From assembly GCA_028749475.1 (NCBI GenBank), contig JAQVWN010000004.1, positions 1-64,000 on the forward strand: 64,000 bases of DNA, in the 5' to 3' direction. The notes under the pieces were generated by a model. The model saw only the letters and a program-made list of their open reading frames with translations, was not told the DNA's origin and did not search any database. This DNA comes from Thomasclavelia sp. (lineage in GTDB: Bacteria; Bacillota_I; Bacilli_A; Erysipelotrichales; Coprobacillaceae). The position numbers and the translations under genes were made by a program. This document shows, piece after piece, positions 56,995 to 64,000 of this stretch. Position 1 is the stretch's first letter, and each line of letters begins with the position of its first letter.

Positions 56995-57626
56995 TCAGCA
57001 ACAACTTCGTTTGATTTAAATAATTTATTTTGAAGAAGAGTTTCATAAATATAAACAAAACGACCATTTAAAACAGCCGAAATAATAGTTCCAATTCCAA
57101 TTCCATAGATCGGTTGTTTTAAGGCTAAACAAAAACAGACAGTAATAATAACCATTGTGATATCAAAGTAATTCTTAACAAAAGAGAAAGGCTTGTTTGT
57201 AACAGTGGCTAATGTTTTAACACTCCCATCAACTGGATTAACAATCATATTACTATTAACTGTTAAATAAGCTCCTAAGCTAACACAAGCTATGGCAATA
57301 ATTAATACAATGACTGCCACAAATAAATTAGGGATACTTATTACTATTAAATTATTATAAATATCAGTTATAAATCCAAACACAAAAGAAAAAGGAATTT
57401 GAAGTATTATTTGAAGAGTGAATTTCTTCATTAGAATGGCTTCTAAGATTACTAGTATTAAGTAAAGAATAATGGAAGCAGTACCTAGTGAAATGTGTTC
57501 TATCTTACTTAGAGCATAGTAGAAACTAGTAAAAGCTGAAACTCCTAAATTACATTTAGTATTTAAAACAATTCCAAAAGCTAATATATTAATACCAAAG
57601 ATATAAATTATTATTTTATTTTTCAT
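56991..57626 (-). CDS. YczE/YitT-like integral membrane protein
   Basis: The 211-residue protein has five or six hydrophobic helices. It begins MKNKIIIYIFGINILAFGIV and contains LNTKCNLGVSAFTSFYYALS and SNMIVNPVDGSVKTLATVT, the features of the YczE/DUF6198 membrane family. Function is unknown; some members are co-controlled with transporters or secondary metabolite genes. I start at ATG 57626 behind GAAGG; a GTG at 57644 is less likely. It is divergent from a LysR gene, with paired repeats between the two genes. Confidence 0.8.
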   Translation of the reverse strand: MKNKIIIYIFGINILAFGIVLNTKCNLGVSAFTSFYYALSKIEHISLGTASIILYLILVILEAILMKKFTLQIILQIPFSFVFGFITDIYNNLIVISIPNLFVAVIVLIIAIACVSLGAYLTVNSNMIVNPVDGSVKTLATVTNKPFSFVKNYFDITMVIITVCFCLALKQPIYGIGIGTIISAVLNGRFVYIYETLLQNKLFKSNEVVAD

Positions 57627-57642
57627 TTGATTACCTTCTTTC

Positions 57643-57710
57643 ACTTATAGTTTAAACATTATTGTAATAACTTTCTAATATTAAAAAATAATGATATGAT
57701 AACTATAAGT
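57643..57710. promoter_or_regulatory. Inverted LysR-type sites between yczE-like and lysR genes
   Basis: ACTTATAGTT (57643-57652) and its reverse complement AACTATAAGT (57701-57710) bracket the divergent intergenic region. The right copy also forms ATAAC-N5-GTTAT (57699-57713), a T-N11-A LysR box. The arrangement suggests one regulator governs both directions. Confidence 0.55.
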
Positions 57711-57723
57711 TATGGAGGTAAAT

Positions 57724-58536
57724 ATGAATATTCAACAGTTAGAATACTTTATCGAAGTATGTAAGACAGGTAATGTAACTAAAGCAGCTAACATTCTACA
57801 TGTTTCCCAAACAGCAGTCACTAAACAAATACATTTATTAGAAGAAGAACTAGGATCAACTTTGTTTGATCGAATTAATAAACGAATGTATTTAAATGAT
57901 AAAGGTGAATTCTTTTTAAAAGAAGCTAAGGATAGTGTTAAACAGTTTTATTTAAGTAAAACTAATATGGAAGAATACTTAGATGGAACTAGAGGTAAGT
58001 TAAAAATAGGCTTTCTAAAAAACTTAGATCCTAGTTTGCTTATCAAAATTAATAATGATTTTAATGAATTATATCCGCATCTTATTTTAGACTTTAAGAG
58101 TTATTCTAGTTTTAATTTGTATGAAAACTTAGAACTAGGAAATATTGATGTTGGATTAGGAATTAAAAAAGATTCCAATGAATTAGAGACTATTTTAATT
58201 AAAGAATATCCTTTAGTGGCTTTAGTAAATAAGAAAAGTAAATTAGCAGTAAAAGATTATATTTATGACAAAGAACTAGAAGATGTAATCTATGATGTTC
58301 GTGAAACTAATCAATTAAATGCCACTAATGATATTGAAAGTAATATTCTAAAAGTAGCTTGTGGTAAAGGATGCGCAATCCTCCACCAATTCATGCAAAA
58401 TAATTATTGTAAGGAATTTGTGAATACGATTCCTTTAAAACCAATTCGTAAAAAAGGAATATATTTAATATATAATCCTCAAAAACATAAATCACAGATT
58501 GATATCTTTAAACAATATATCCATAATAATTATTAA
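57724..58536 (+). CDS. LysR-family regulator (short effector domain)
   Basis: The 270-residue regulator begins MNIQQLEYFIEVCKTGNVTK and has the LysR helix-turn-helix with HVSQTAVTKQIHLLEEELG. At 270 residues it is about 25 shorter than usual, and its effector domain seems reduced but continuous. ATG 57724 has GGAGG six bases upstream; ATG 57712 would contain that site. It is divergent from the YczE-like gene and probably controls it and the MATE exporter 39 bases downstream, with which no terminator intervenes. Confidence 0.88.
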   Translation: MNIQQLEYFIEVCKTGNVTKAANILHVSQTAVTKQIHLLEEELGSTLFDRINKRMYLNDKGEFFLKEAKDSVKQFYLSKTNMEEYLDGTRGKLKIGFLKNLDPSLLIKINNDFNELYPHLILDFKSYSSFNLYENLELGNIDVGLGIKKDSNELETILIKEYPLVALVNKKSKLAVKDYIYDKELEDVIYDVRETNQLNATNDIESNILKVACGKGCAILHQFMQNNYCKEFVNTIPLKPIRKKGIYLIYNPQKHKSQIDIFKQYIHNNY

Positions 58537-58575
58537 TTAGTTTATTGTTTAAAGATTATAAAGGAGGAGAAAGAA

Positions 58576-59928
58576 ATGAAAAAGTTTTTTGGTGACTATA
58601 AATTTTATAAAATGATTTTACTTCTAGCTCTTCCAATTATGTTTCAACAATTAATTACAGCTTTAGTATCTTTAATAGATAATATTATGATTGGTAGTGT
58701 TGGAGATATTGCGCTTACATCCGTCACGGTTGCTAATAAACCATTTATCATTTTCCAATCTTTAATGTTTGGAGTTAGTGGGGCGGCGGGGATTTTTATT
58801 GCTCAGTTTTACGGGGCAAAAAATCATGAAAAAGCTCAACGTTCTTTTGATATTAATATCATAATGGCTTTAAGTATTGCAGCTATCTTAACATTATTAT
58901 TCTTTTTAGTTCCTCAAAATATAATTGAACTCTTTACTAAAACCCCAACAATAGTAAAGAATGCGATGACTTATATCAAAATAATGCGTTTTGCCTTTAT
59001 TCCTTATGCAATTAGTTTAACTTGTATGATGTCTCTTAGAAATGTTGGAATAGTAAAAGTTCAACTAGGGGCTAGTACAACGGCAGTAATTATTAATACT
59101 TTTTTAAATTATTGTTTGATCTTTGGTAATTTTGGCTTCCCAAAACTTGGCATTCAAGGGGCAGCTATTGCTACTTTAGTAGCCAGAGTAATAGAAATGG
59201 TTTTATATATTATTATCTTAAATAGAAATAATTATTTTATAAAAATAAAAATCAAAGAAATATTTCAACCAGAAATGATGTTATTTAAAAGAATAATTCA
59301 AAGAGGATATCCAGTAATTGTTAATGAAGTTGCTTGGTCACTAGGAACATCATTAATCTTTTTATCTTATCTTAGATGTGATGAATACATGGTAGCAGCC
59401 ATTAGTGTCGTAGATACAGTAGCTAATTTAATGTTTGTTTTCTTTGGCGGATTATCTAGTGCTGTTGCAATATGTATTGGAGCTAATCTAGGTGCTAATA
59501 AAATAGAGGAAGCCAAAGATAATTCTTATAAACTAATTGGCTTTTCAGTTATCTTAACTTCATTAGTAGCGATAATTGTGTTTGTGATAACACCTTATAT
59601 TCCCTTACTTTATAATTTAAGCCCAGATATTAATAACGCTATTATTAAATGTATTCATATTAGATGCATCACAATTATACCAGCTGGTATTAGTTTAACA
59701 GTCTTTTTTACCTTAAGAGCTGGAGGCGACACCAAAAATACTTTACTTCTTGATTCTGGTTTTCTTTGGTGTGGAGGAGTCTTAGTTTCGACAATTCTTT
59801 CCATATATACTAATATCAGTTTAGTTAACTTATATGCTTGTGTTGAACTCTTAGAAATTCTTAAACTAGCAGTTTCACTAAGATTCTATAATAAAGGAAA
59901 GTGGTTAAAAAATATAACAGAGGGATAA
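58576..59928 (+). CDS. MATE-family efflux transporter
   Basis: The 450-residue membrane protein has twelve hydrophobic spans in two similar halves. The first begins LLLALPIMFQQLITALVSLI followed by DNIMIGSVGD; the second begins IIQRGYPVIVNEVAWSLGTS. PEMMLF and GGDTKNTLLLD loops are also typical. MATE proteins export organic cations or metabolites using Na+ or H+ gradients. AAAGGAGGAG precedes ATG 58576. Co-transcription with the LysR gene upstream suggests a ligand-controlled exporter. Substrate cannot be read from sequence. Confidence 0.92.
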   Translation: MKKFFGDYKFYKMILLLALPIMFQQLITALVSLIDNIMIGSVGDIALTSVTVANKPFIIFQSLMFGVSGAAGIFIAQFYGAKNHEKAQRSFDINIIMALSIAAILTLLFFLVPQNIIELFTKTPTIVKNAMTYIKIMRFAFIPYAISLTCMMSLRNVGIVKVQLGASTTAVIINTFLNYCLIFGNFGFPKLGIQGAAIATLVARVIEMVLYIIILNRNNYFIKIKIKEIFQPEMMLFKRIIQRGYPVIVNEVAWSLGTSLIFLSYLRCDEYMVAAISVVDTVANLMFVFFGGLSSAVAICIGANLGANKIEEAKDNSYKLIGFSVILTSLVAIIVFVITPYIPLLYNLSPDINNAIIKCIHIRCITIIPAGISLTVFFTLRAGGDTKNTLLLDSGFLWCGGVLVSTILSIYTNISLVNLYACVELLEILKLAVSLRFYNKGKWLKNITEG

Positions 59929-59943
59929 AAATAGAGAATATAT

Positions 59944-59972
59944 TTGAATTCCTACTAATGTTGTAGTATATT
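59944..59972 (+). promoter_or_regulatory. Promoter of mnmA
   Basis: TTGAAT (59944-59949), a 17-bp spacer and TATATT (59967-59972), 16 bases before the start codon. Confidence 0.6.
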
Positions 59973-59988
59973 GATTGAGAGGTAATAT

Positions 59989-61029
59989 ATGAAAAGAGTA
60001 CTATTAGGAATGAGTGGAGGAGTAGATTCAAGTGTTTCGGCTATTCTTCTTTTAAAACAAGGATATGAAGTTGTTGGAGTAACTTTTAAAATGTTTGATG
60101 AATCTAACGCTAGTATTGATGCTAAAAGAGTAGCTGACAAACTAGGAATTAAACATTTTGAATATGATTGTACTAATACTTTCCAAAAATATGTCAAAGA
60201 CTATTTTGCGAATAGTTATAAGAATCTAGAAACACCAAACCCATGTATTGAATGTAATAAATATTTAAAGTTTGGATTAATGTATCAACTAGCTAAAGAA
60301 AATAACTGTGAGTATATTGCGACTGGCCATTATGCTAGTACAGTTGATAATAAAACTTATGGACATAAAGTTATTGCTAGAATCCCATCTAAAAAAGATC
60401 AAACATATGTTTTATATAAAATTAAAAAAGAAGTGTTGGATTACATTGTTTTTCCTCTTGCACCTTATGAATCTAAAGATGAAATAAGAGCTATTGCTAA
60501 AGAAAACAATTTAGATATTGCTAGTAAACCAGATAGTGAAGATATCTGTTTTATTCCTGATGGTGATTATAAGAAGTATCTTTTAAACAATACGGATATC
60601 AAAAATAAAGAAGGAGATATTGTTTTAAAAGATGGTAGTGTTCTTGGTAAACATCAAGGATTATTTAGATATACAATTGGACAAAGAAAAGGTCTTGGTA
60701 TTTCTTATCCTCATCCATTATTTGTCTTAGATTTTAATCCTAAAAAGAATCAATTAATAGTTGGACCAAAAGAAGATTTATATAAAAAAGAAATAGTAGT
60801 TACTAATGTAAACTATCATTTTAATGAAGACTTCCAAGATGGGTTAAAAGTAAAAGTTAAGATTAGATATGCTGCACCTTTAGTTGACGCTTATCTATAT
60901 CATAGTAATCAAGATGTCAAAGTAGTGTTTGATGAAGCTCAAGCTAGTCCGACTCCTGGACAAGGAGCAGTCTTTTATTTAGATAATTATTTAATGGGTG
61001 GCGGAAAGATTAGTCGAATTCAAAATTAA
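59989..61029 (+). CDS. mnmA: tRNA-specific 2-thiouridylase
   Basis: This enzyme adds sulfur to U34 of tRNA for Glu, Gln and Lys. The 346-residue protein has the PP-loop GMSGGVDSSVSAIL (about residues 7-20), the catalytic cysteine in ETPNPCIECNKYLKFG, ATGHYAS, the second catalytic cysteine in DSEDICFIPDGDYKKYL (about residue 187) and IGQRKGLGI plus SPTPGQGAVFY at the C terminus. Two cysteines in the PNPCIECN motif, rather than one, mark the clostridial/Bacteroidetes-like subgroup. GAGAGG precedes the ATG. It is monocistronic. Confidence 0.95.
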   Translation: MKRVLLGMSGGVDSSVSAILLLKQGYEVVGVTFKMFDESNASIDAKRVADKLGIKHFEYDCTNTFQKYVKDYFANSYKNLETPNPCIECNKYLKFGLMYQLAKENNCEYIATGHYASTVDNKTYGHKVIARIPSKKDQTYVLYKIKKEVLDYIVFPLAPYESKDEIRAIAKENNLDIASKPDSEDICFIPDGDYKKYLLNNTDIKNKEGDIVLKDGSVLGKHQGLFRYTIGQRKGLGISYPHPLFVLDFNPKKNQLIVGPKEDLYKKEIVVTNVNYHFNEDFQDGLKVKVKIRYAAPLVDAYLYHSNQDVKVVFDEAQASPTPGQGAVFYLDNYLMGGGKISRIQN

Positions 61030-61052
61030 CAGCCTTGTTAGGCTGTTTTTAT
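61028..61052 (+). terminator. Intrinsic terminator after mnmA
   Basis: AACAGCCT (61028-61035), loop TGTT, AGGCTGTT (61040-61047), then T residues. Confidence 0.88.
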
Positions 61053-61070
61053 TATTCTAAATTTCATGTA

Positions 61071-61097
61071 TTAGTTATGACTAACTTGTGCTATAAT
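61071..61097 (+). promoter_or_regulatory. feoAB promoter with DtxR-like dyad
   Basis: A consensus -10 TATAAT (61092-61097) is preceded by TTAGT-TATG-ACTAA (61071-61084), a dyad resembling DtxR/IdeR half sites (TTAG...CTAA). It sits in the -35 region, as an iron-dependent repressor site should. No separate good -35 hexamer is seen. Confidence 0.45.
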
Positions 61098-61120
61098 ACT
61101 CATGTAAAGAGGGATATAAG

Positions 61121-61399
61121 ATGGACAAACAAAGTTGTAGTGGCGTTTGTAACAGTTGTAAAAACTTAAAGACAACTACTTTAGATAAAATGCCTATAGG
61201 TAAAAGATCAGTAATAGTAAAAACAGGAGGTTCAGGAGCTTTAAGGCATCGGCTTTTAGATATGGGACTAACTCCTAAAACAGTTATTCTAGTAAATAAA
61301 ATAGCACCAATGGGTGATCCAATTGAATTAAAACTCCGAGGATATTTACTTTCAATTAGAAAAGAAGATGCTTCAAATATCGAGGTATGTTATGAGTAA
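61121..61399 (+). CDS. feoA: FeoA-domain protein with N-terminal cysteine motif
   Basis: The 92-residue protein has an SH3-like FeoA domain: LDKMPIGKRSVIVKTGGSGA, LRHRLLDMGLTPKTVI and PIELKLRGYLLSIRKEDA. It is thought to interact with the FeoB G domain during ferrous iron uptake. An N-terminal extension, CSGVCNSCKN (residues 6-15), is unusual and could bind a metal or an Fe-S cluster. The stop overlaps the feoB start by eight bases. AGAGGGA precedes the ATG. Confidence 0.9.
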   Translation: MDKQSCSGVCNSCKNLKTTTLDKMPIGKRSVIVKTGGSGALRHRLLDMGLTPKTVILVNKIAPMGDPIELKLRGYLLSIRKEDASNIEVCYE

Positions 61400-63401
61400 A
61401 TATCTACTTGCCTTAGCTGGAAACCAAAACTGTGGAAAAACAACATTATTTAATCGTTTAACTGGAAGTAATCAACATGTTGGTAACTTCCCAGGTGTAA
61501 CTGTTGAAAAAAAAGAGGGGATTATTAAAGAATTTCCTGATGCAGGATTAGTAGATTTACCAGGAATATACTCTCTAAGTCCTTATACCTCTGAAGAAAT
61601 TGTCACAAGAGATTTTATATTAAAAAATGATGTTAAATGTATCGTTAATATTATTGATGCCACTAATATTGAAAGAAACTTATATCTAACTCTTCAACTA
61701 ATGGAACTAGATACGCCAATGGTTATTGCTTTAAATATGATGGATGAAGTAATCCAAAATGGAACATACATTGATGTTGAAAAAATGGAAAAGTTATTAT
61801 CTGTTAAAATTATTCCTATTTCAGCCGCTAAGAATCAAGGTATTGATGATCTAGTAGAAGCTATTAAAGATGTAACTAAAAACCCTCCAGAACATCTTAA
61901 ACATGATTTTTGTAAAGGAAGTTATCATAAATGTATTCACGCTGTTGCTCATCTAATTCAAGACCATTGTGATTTAAAACATTATCCACTTAGATTTGCA
62001 GCTACAAAACTTGTTGAAGGTGATCAGACAATGTTTGAAGAACTTCAACTCCATGATGAAGATAAACATATTATTGAAGAAATAGTAAGAGTCATGGAAG
62101 AAGAACTTGGAACTGACCGAGAAGCAGCTTTAGCTGATATGCGCTATGATTATATTGAAGATTTAGTAAAACAATGTGTAAAGAAAGAACGTGATGAAAC
62201 TATTCAACAACAACGTTCGGAAAGAATAGATAAACTCTTAACATCTAAGTATTTAGGAATTCCTATTTTCTTATGTATTATGTTACTGATATTCTTTTTA
62301 ACATTTAATGTCATTGGTCCATTTTTCCAAGATTACTTAGAATTATTTATCAACAGTTTTACTTCTGGCTTACACCGAGTATTAGTAGTGGCTAAGATAT
62401 CACCATGGGTTGTATCAATGATTATTAATGGGGTATGTGCTGGGGTAGGTAGTGTCTTATCTTTCCTACCGATAATAGTCTTACTATTTTTCTTCTTATC
62501 TTTACTTGAAGATAGTGGATATATGGCTAGAGTGGCCTACATCATGGATAAGGCTTTAAGAAAGATAGGACTTTCTGGAAGAAGTTTTGTACCAATGTTA
62601 ATTGGATTTGGTTGCTCAGTACCAGCTATTATGTCAACTAGAACCTTATCTAGTTCAAGGGATCGTAAAATGACAATTATTCTAACTCCTTTTATGAGTT
62701 GTAGCGCAAAACTTCCAATTTATGGAATGATTACCGCCGCCTTCTTTCCTCATAATGGGGGACTAGTAATGTTTAGTATTTATTGTATTGGTATTTTAGT
62801 AGCGATTCTTTCAGGCTTACTTCTTAAAAATACAATCTTTAAAGGTGATTCAATTCCTTTTGTCATGGAACTTCCGGCTTATCGTATTCCTGATGCTAAA
62901 AGTGTAGTACTACATATGTGGGAAAAAGCCAAAGACTTTTTACAAAGAGCATTTACCATAATCTTTATTGCTAGTTTAGTAATTTGGTTCTTACAATCAT
63001 TTAACTGGTCATTAAACTTTGTATCTGATAGTTCAAATTCTATTTTGGCAAGTTTAGGTTCAGCGATATCTATAATATTTGCTCCTTTAGGGTTTAATGA
63101 TTGGCGGGCATCTACAGCTTTAGTAACTGGTATTACAGCTAAAGAATCAGTAGTATCAACATTAGAAGTACTTACTGGTGGTAAAAACTTATCAGTAGCT
63201 CTTCAAACAATGTTTACTCCTTTAAGCTCATTTACCTATTTAGTCTTTACGGTATTATATATGCCTTGTGTTGCTGCTTTTGCAGCAATTAAAAGAGAAA
63301 TGGGCTCATTTAAACAAGCCTTAATGACAGTTGGTTTCCAAACTGGAGTAGCTTATATTGTTGCTTTGGCCATCTATCAAGTTGGTTCATTGTTCTTTTA
63401 A
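61392..63401 (+). CDS. feoB: Ferrous iron transporter FeoB
   Basis: The 669-residue protein imports Fe(II). The N-terminal G domain has G1 GNQNCGKTTLFN, G2 FPGVTVEKKEG, G3 DLPGIYSLSPY and G4 NMMDE. The membrane part has the two Gate motifs, with GFGCSVPAIMSTRTL and LTPFMSCSAKLPIY carrying the cysteines thought to line the pore, and TGITAKESVVSTLE. I start at ATG 61392, which overlaps feoA and has GAGG seven bases upstream. The longer frame from 61368 lacks support. A terminator follows, so the operon is feoA-feoB only; no feoC is present. Confidence 0.95.
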   Translation: MSKYLLALAGNQNCGKTTLFNRLTGSNQHVGNFPGVTVEKKEGIIKEFPDAGLVDLPGIYSLSPYTSEEIVTRDFILKNDVKCIVNIIDATNIERNLYLTLQLMELDTPMVIALNMMDEVIQNGTYIDVEKMEKLLSVKIIPISAAKNQGIDDLVEAIKDVTKNPPEHLKHDFCKGSYHKCIHAVAHLIQDHCDLKHYPLRFAATKLVEGDQTMFEELQLHDEDKHIIEEIVRVMEEELGTDREAALADMRYDYIEDLVKQCVKKERDETIQQQRSERIDKLLTSKYLGIPIFLCIMLLIFFLTFNVIGPFFQDYLELFINSFTSGLHRVLVVAKISPWVVSMIINGVCAGVGSVLSFLPIIVLLFFFLSLLEDSGYMARVAYIMDKALRKIGLSGRSFVPMLIGFGCSVPAIMSTRTLSSSRDRKMTIILTPFMSCSAKLPIYGMITAAFFPHNGGLVMFSIYCIGILVAILSGLLLKNTIFKGDSIPFVMELPAYRIPDAKSVVLHMWEKAKDFLQRAFTIIFIASLVIWFLQSFNWSLNFVSDSSNSILASLGSAISIIFAPLGFNDWRASTALVTGITAKESVVSTLEVLTGGKNLSVALQTMFTPLSSFTYLVFTVLYMPCVAAFAAIKREMGSFKQALMTVGFQTGVAYIVALAIYQVGSLFF

Positions 63402-63417
63402 TAATTAGAATTTGTCT

Positions 63418-63452
63418 AAAAGTGGTTCCCTTAGGGAACCACTTTTTATTAT
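63418..63452 (+). terminator. Intrinsic terminator of feoAB
   Basis: A 13-bp stem (63418-63430 with 63434-63446) and loop TTA are followed by T residues. Confidence 0.9.
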
Positions 63453-63540
63453 TAATTAAAGAATAATTAAGTAATAGACTTACTTTGAATATATCTTTTT
63501 AAGTTTAGAATGTTATATAATTTATTTAAGGAGAATTCAA

Positions 63541-63894
63541 ATGAAAAATAATAACTTTATTGATAGTTTTAAATATGCTTTTCAAGGGATATATACTGCT
63601 ATCAAAAATGAAAGAAATATGAAAGTTCATGTTTTAGCTACAGTTATTGTAACTATCATGGGATTTATTTTTAATATTAGCGGTTATGAATGGATTATGT
63701 GTTTACTTTGTTTTGGATTAGTTATTTCCTTGGAAATGATTAATACCGCTATTGAAGCAATATCTAATGTTTGTGCTACTAGTTTTAATCCTCAAATTAA
63801 GGTTGCTAAGGATGTAGCAGCTGGGGCCGTTCTTGTTAGTGCAATAGTATCAGCCATTATTGGCTTTATTATTTTTCTTCCTAAGATTTTTTAG
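63541..63894 (+). CDS. dgkA: Undecaprenol/diacylglycerol kinase
   Basis: The 117-residue membrane enzyme phosphorylates undecaprenol (the usual substrate in Gram-positives) or diacylglycerol, feeding the wall lipid carrier. It has FKYAFQGIYTAIKNERNMKV, the invariant LEMINTAIEA helix and KVAKDVAAGAVLVSA, with three transmembrane spans. AAGGAG precedes ATG 63541. It often neighbours cdd-era or ybeY genes; here the next gene is different. Confidence 0.92.
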   Translation: MKNNNFIDSFKYAFQGIYTAIKNERNMKVHVLATVIVTIMGFIFNISGYEWIMCLLCFGLVISLEMINTAIEAISNVCATSFNPQIKVAKDVAAGAVLVSAIVSAIIGFIIFLPKIF

Positions 63895-63906
63895 AAAATA
63901 TATATG

Positions 63907-63937
63907 TTGACTTAGAGTAAGGTCTAAGATGTATAGT
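63907..63937 (+). promoter_or_regulatory. MerR-type promoter with 19-bp spacer before a partial MATE-like gene
   Basis: TTGACT (63907-63912), a 19-bp spacer and TATAGT (63932-63937). The spacer holds the dyad CTTAGA (63911-63916) and TCTAAG (63923-63928). This is a textbook MerR-activated promoter. No merR gene lies next to it inside the window. Confidence 0.65.
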
Positions 63938-63960
63938 GAAAATGAAATAAGGGAGACACA

Positions 63961-64000
63961 ATGAGTAAAACTTCAAATAAACAAATTGATATGTTGAATG
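63961..64000 (+). CDS. Start of a probable MATE-family exporter (truncated by window edge)
   Basis: ATG 63961 follows GGGAG and encodes MSKTSNKQIDMLN before the edge. The NKQIDMLN opening is common at the N terminus of clostridial MATE exporters, where it is followed by GPL and the first membrane helix. The upstream MerR-type promoter supports a drug-efflux role. Only 13 residues are visible, so this is a weak call. Confidence 0.45.
   Translation, partial: MSKTSNKQIDMLN

Overview
The window is AT-rich DNA from a low-GC Gram-positive bacterium. Purine-rich Shine-Dalgarno sites, standard stop codons, an rplM-rpsI operon with a Firmicutes-type L13, undecaprenol-kinase-like DgkA, flavorubredoxin, glycyl-radical chemistry and many sortase-like wall proteins fit an anaerobic, probably gut-associated Firmicute. 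An Erysipelotrichia-like relative is my best guess, not something proved here. I see no rRNA, tRNA, CRISPR array, insertion sequence or phage structural gene.

Layout. 1-3.3 kb holds threonine biosynthesis (thrC-thrB) behind a palindromic operator, then a manganese exporter (mntP). 3.3-13.9 kb holds a 1749-residue wall protein with a cre-like promoter, a flavorubredoxin on the minus strand, and a second repeat-rich wall protein split by a frameshift. 13.9-18.7 kb is housekeeping: a small cysteine-rich protein, a tcdA-led operon with an esterase and a NUDIX hydrolase, rsmH, and rplM-rpsI.

18.8-30.4 kb is accessory DNA. It holds an unrecognised gene, a MerR-lipoprotein pair under a MerR-type promoter, and then the most interesting locus in the window. 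A dynamin-like GTPase and a HerA/VirB4-like ATPase are followed without a break by two effector-immunity pairs: a zinc-metallopeptidase-like protein with a small partner, and an HNH nuclease with a DUF6985-like immunity protein. The two effectors share a gap-free, non-catalytic N-terminal leader of about 52 residues. I interpret the locus as a compact, possibly undescribed toxin export or polymorphic-toxin system.

30.5-35.4 kb is a DeoR-controlled glycyl radical enzyme, its activase and a fructose-6-phosphate-aldolase-like transaldolase, consistent with radical cleavage of 1,5-anhydroglucitol-6-phosphate. 35.4-47.2 kb holds a candidate small RNA, two paralogous lipoproteins, a membrane-embedded LuxR regulator, secreted and wall-anchored proteins, three small enzymes and a CAP-domain/Ig-like adhesin. 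47.2-54.5 kb has a radical SAM protein and a minus-strand metF / MetH-activation / metH operon with a LysR gene upstream. 54.6-64 kb has a phasin-like/UbiB pair, a DUF3284-like protein, a LysR gene divergent from a YczE-like membrane protein, a MATE exporter, mnmA, feoAB, dgkA and the start of a second MATE-like gene behind a 19-bp-spacer MerR-type promoter.

Most transcription units end in clear intrinsic terminators, so operon limits can be read from the sequence with fair confidence.
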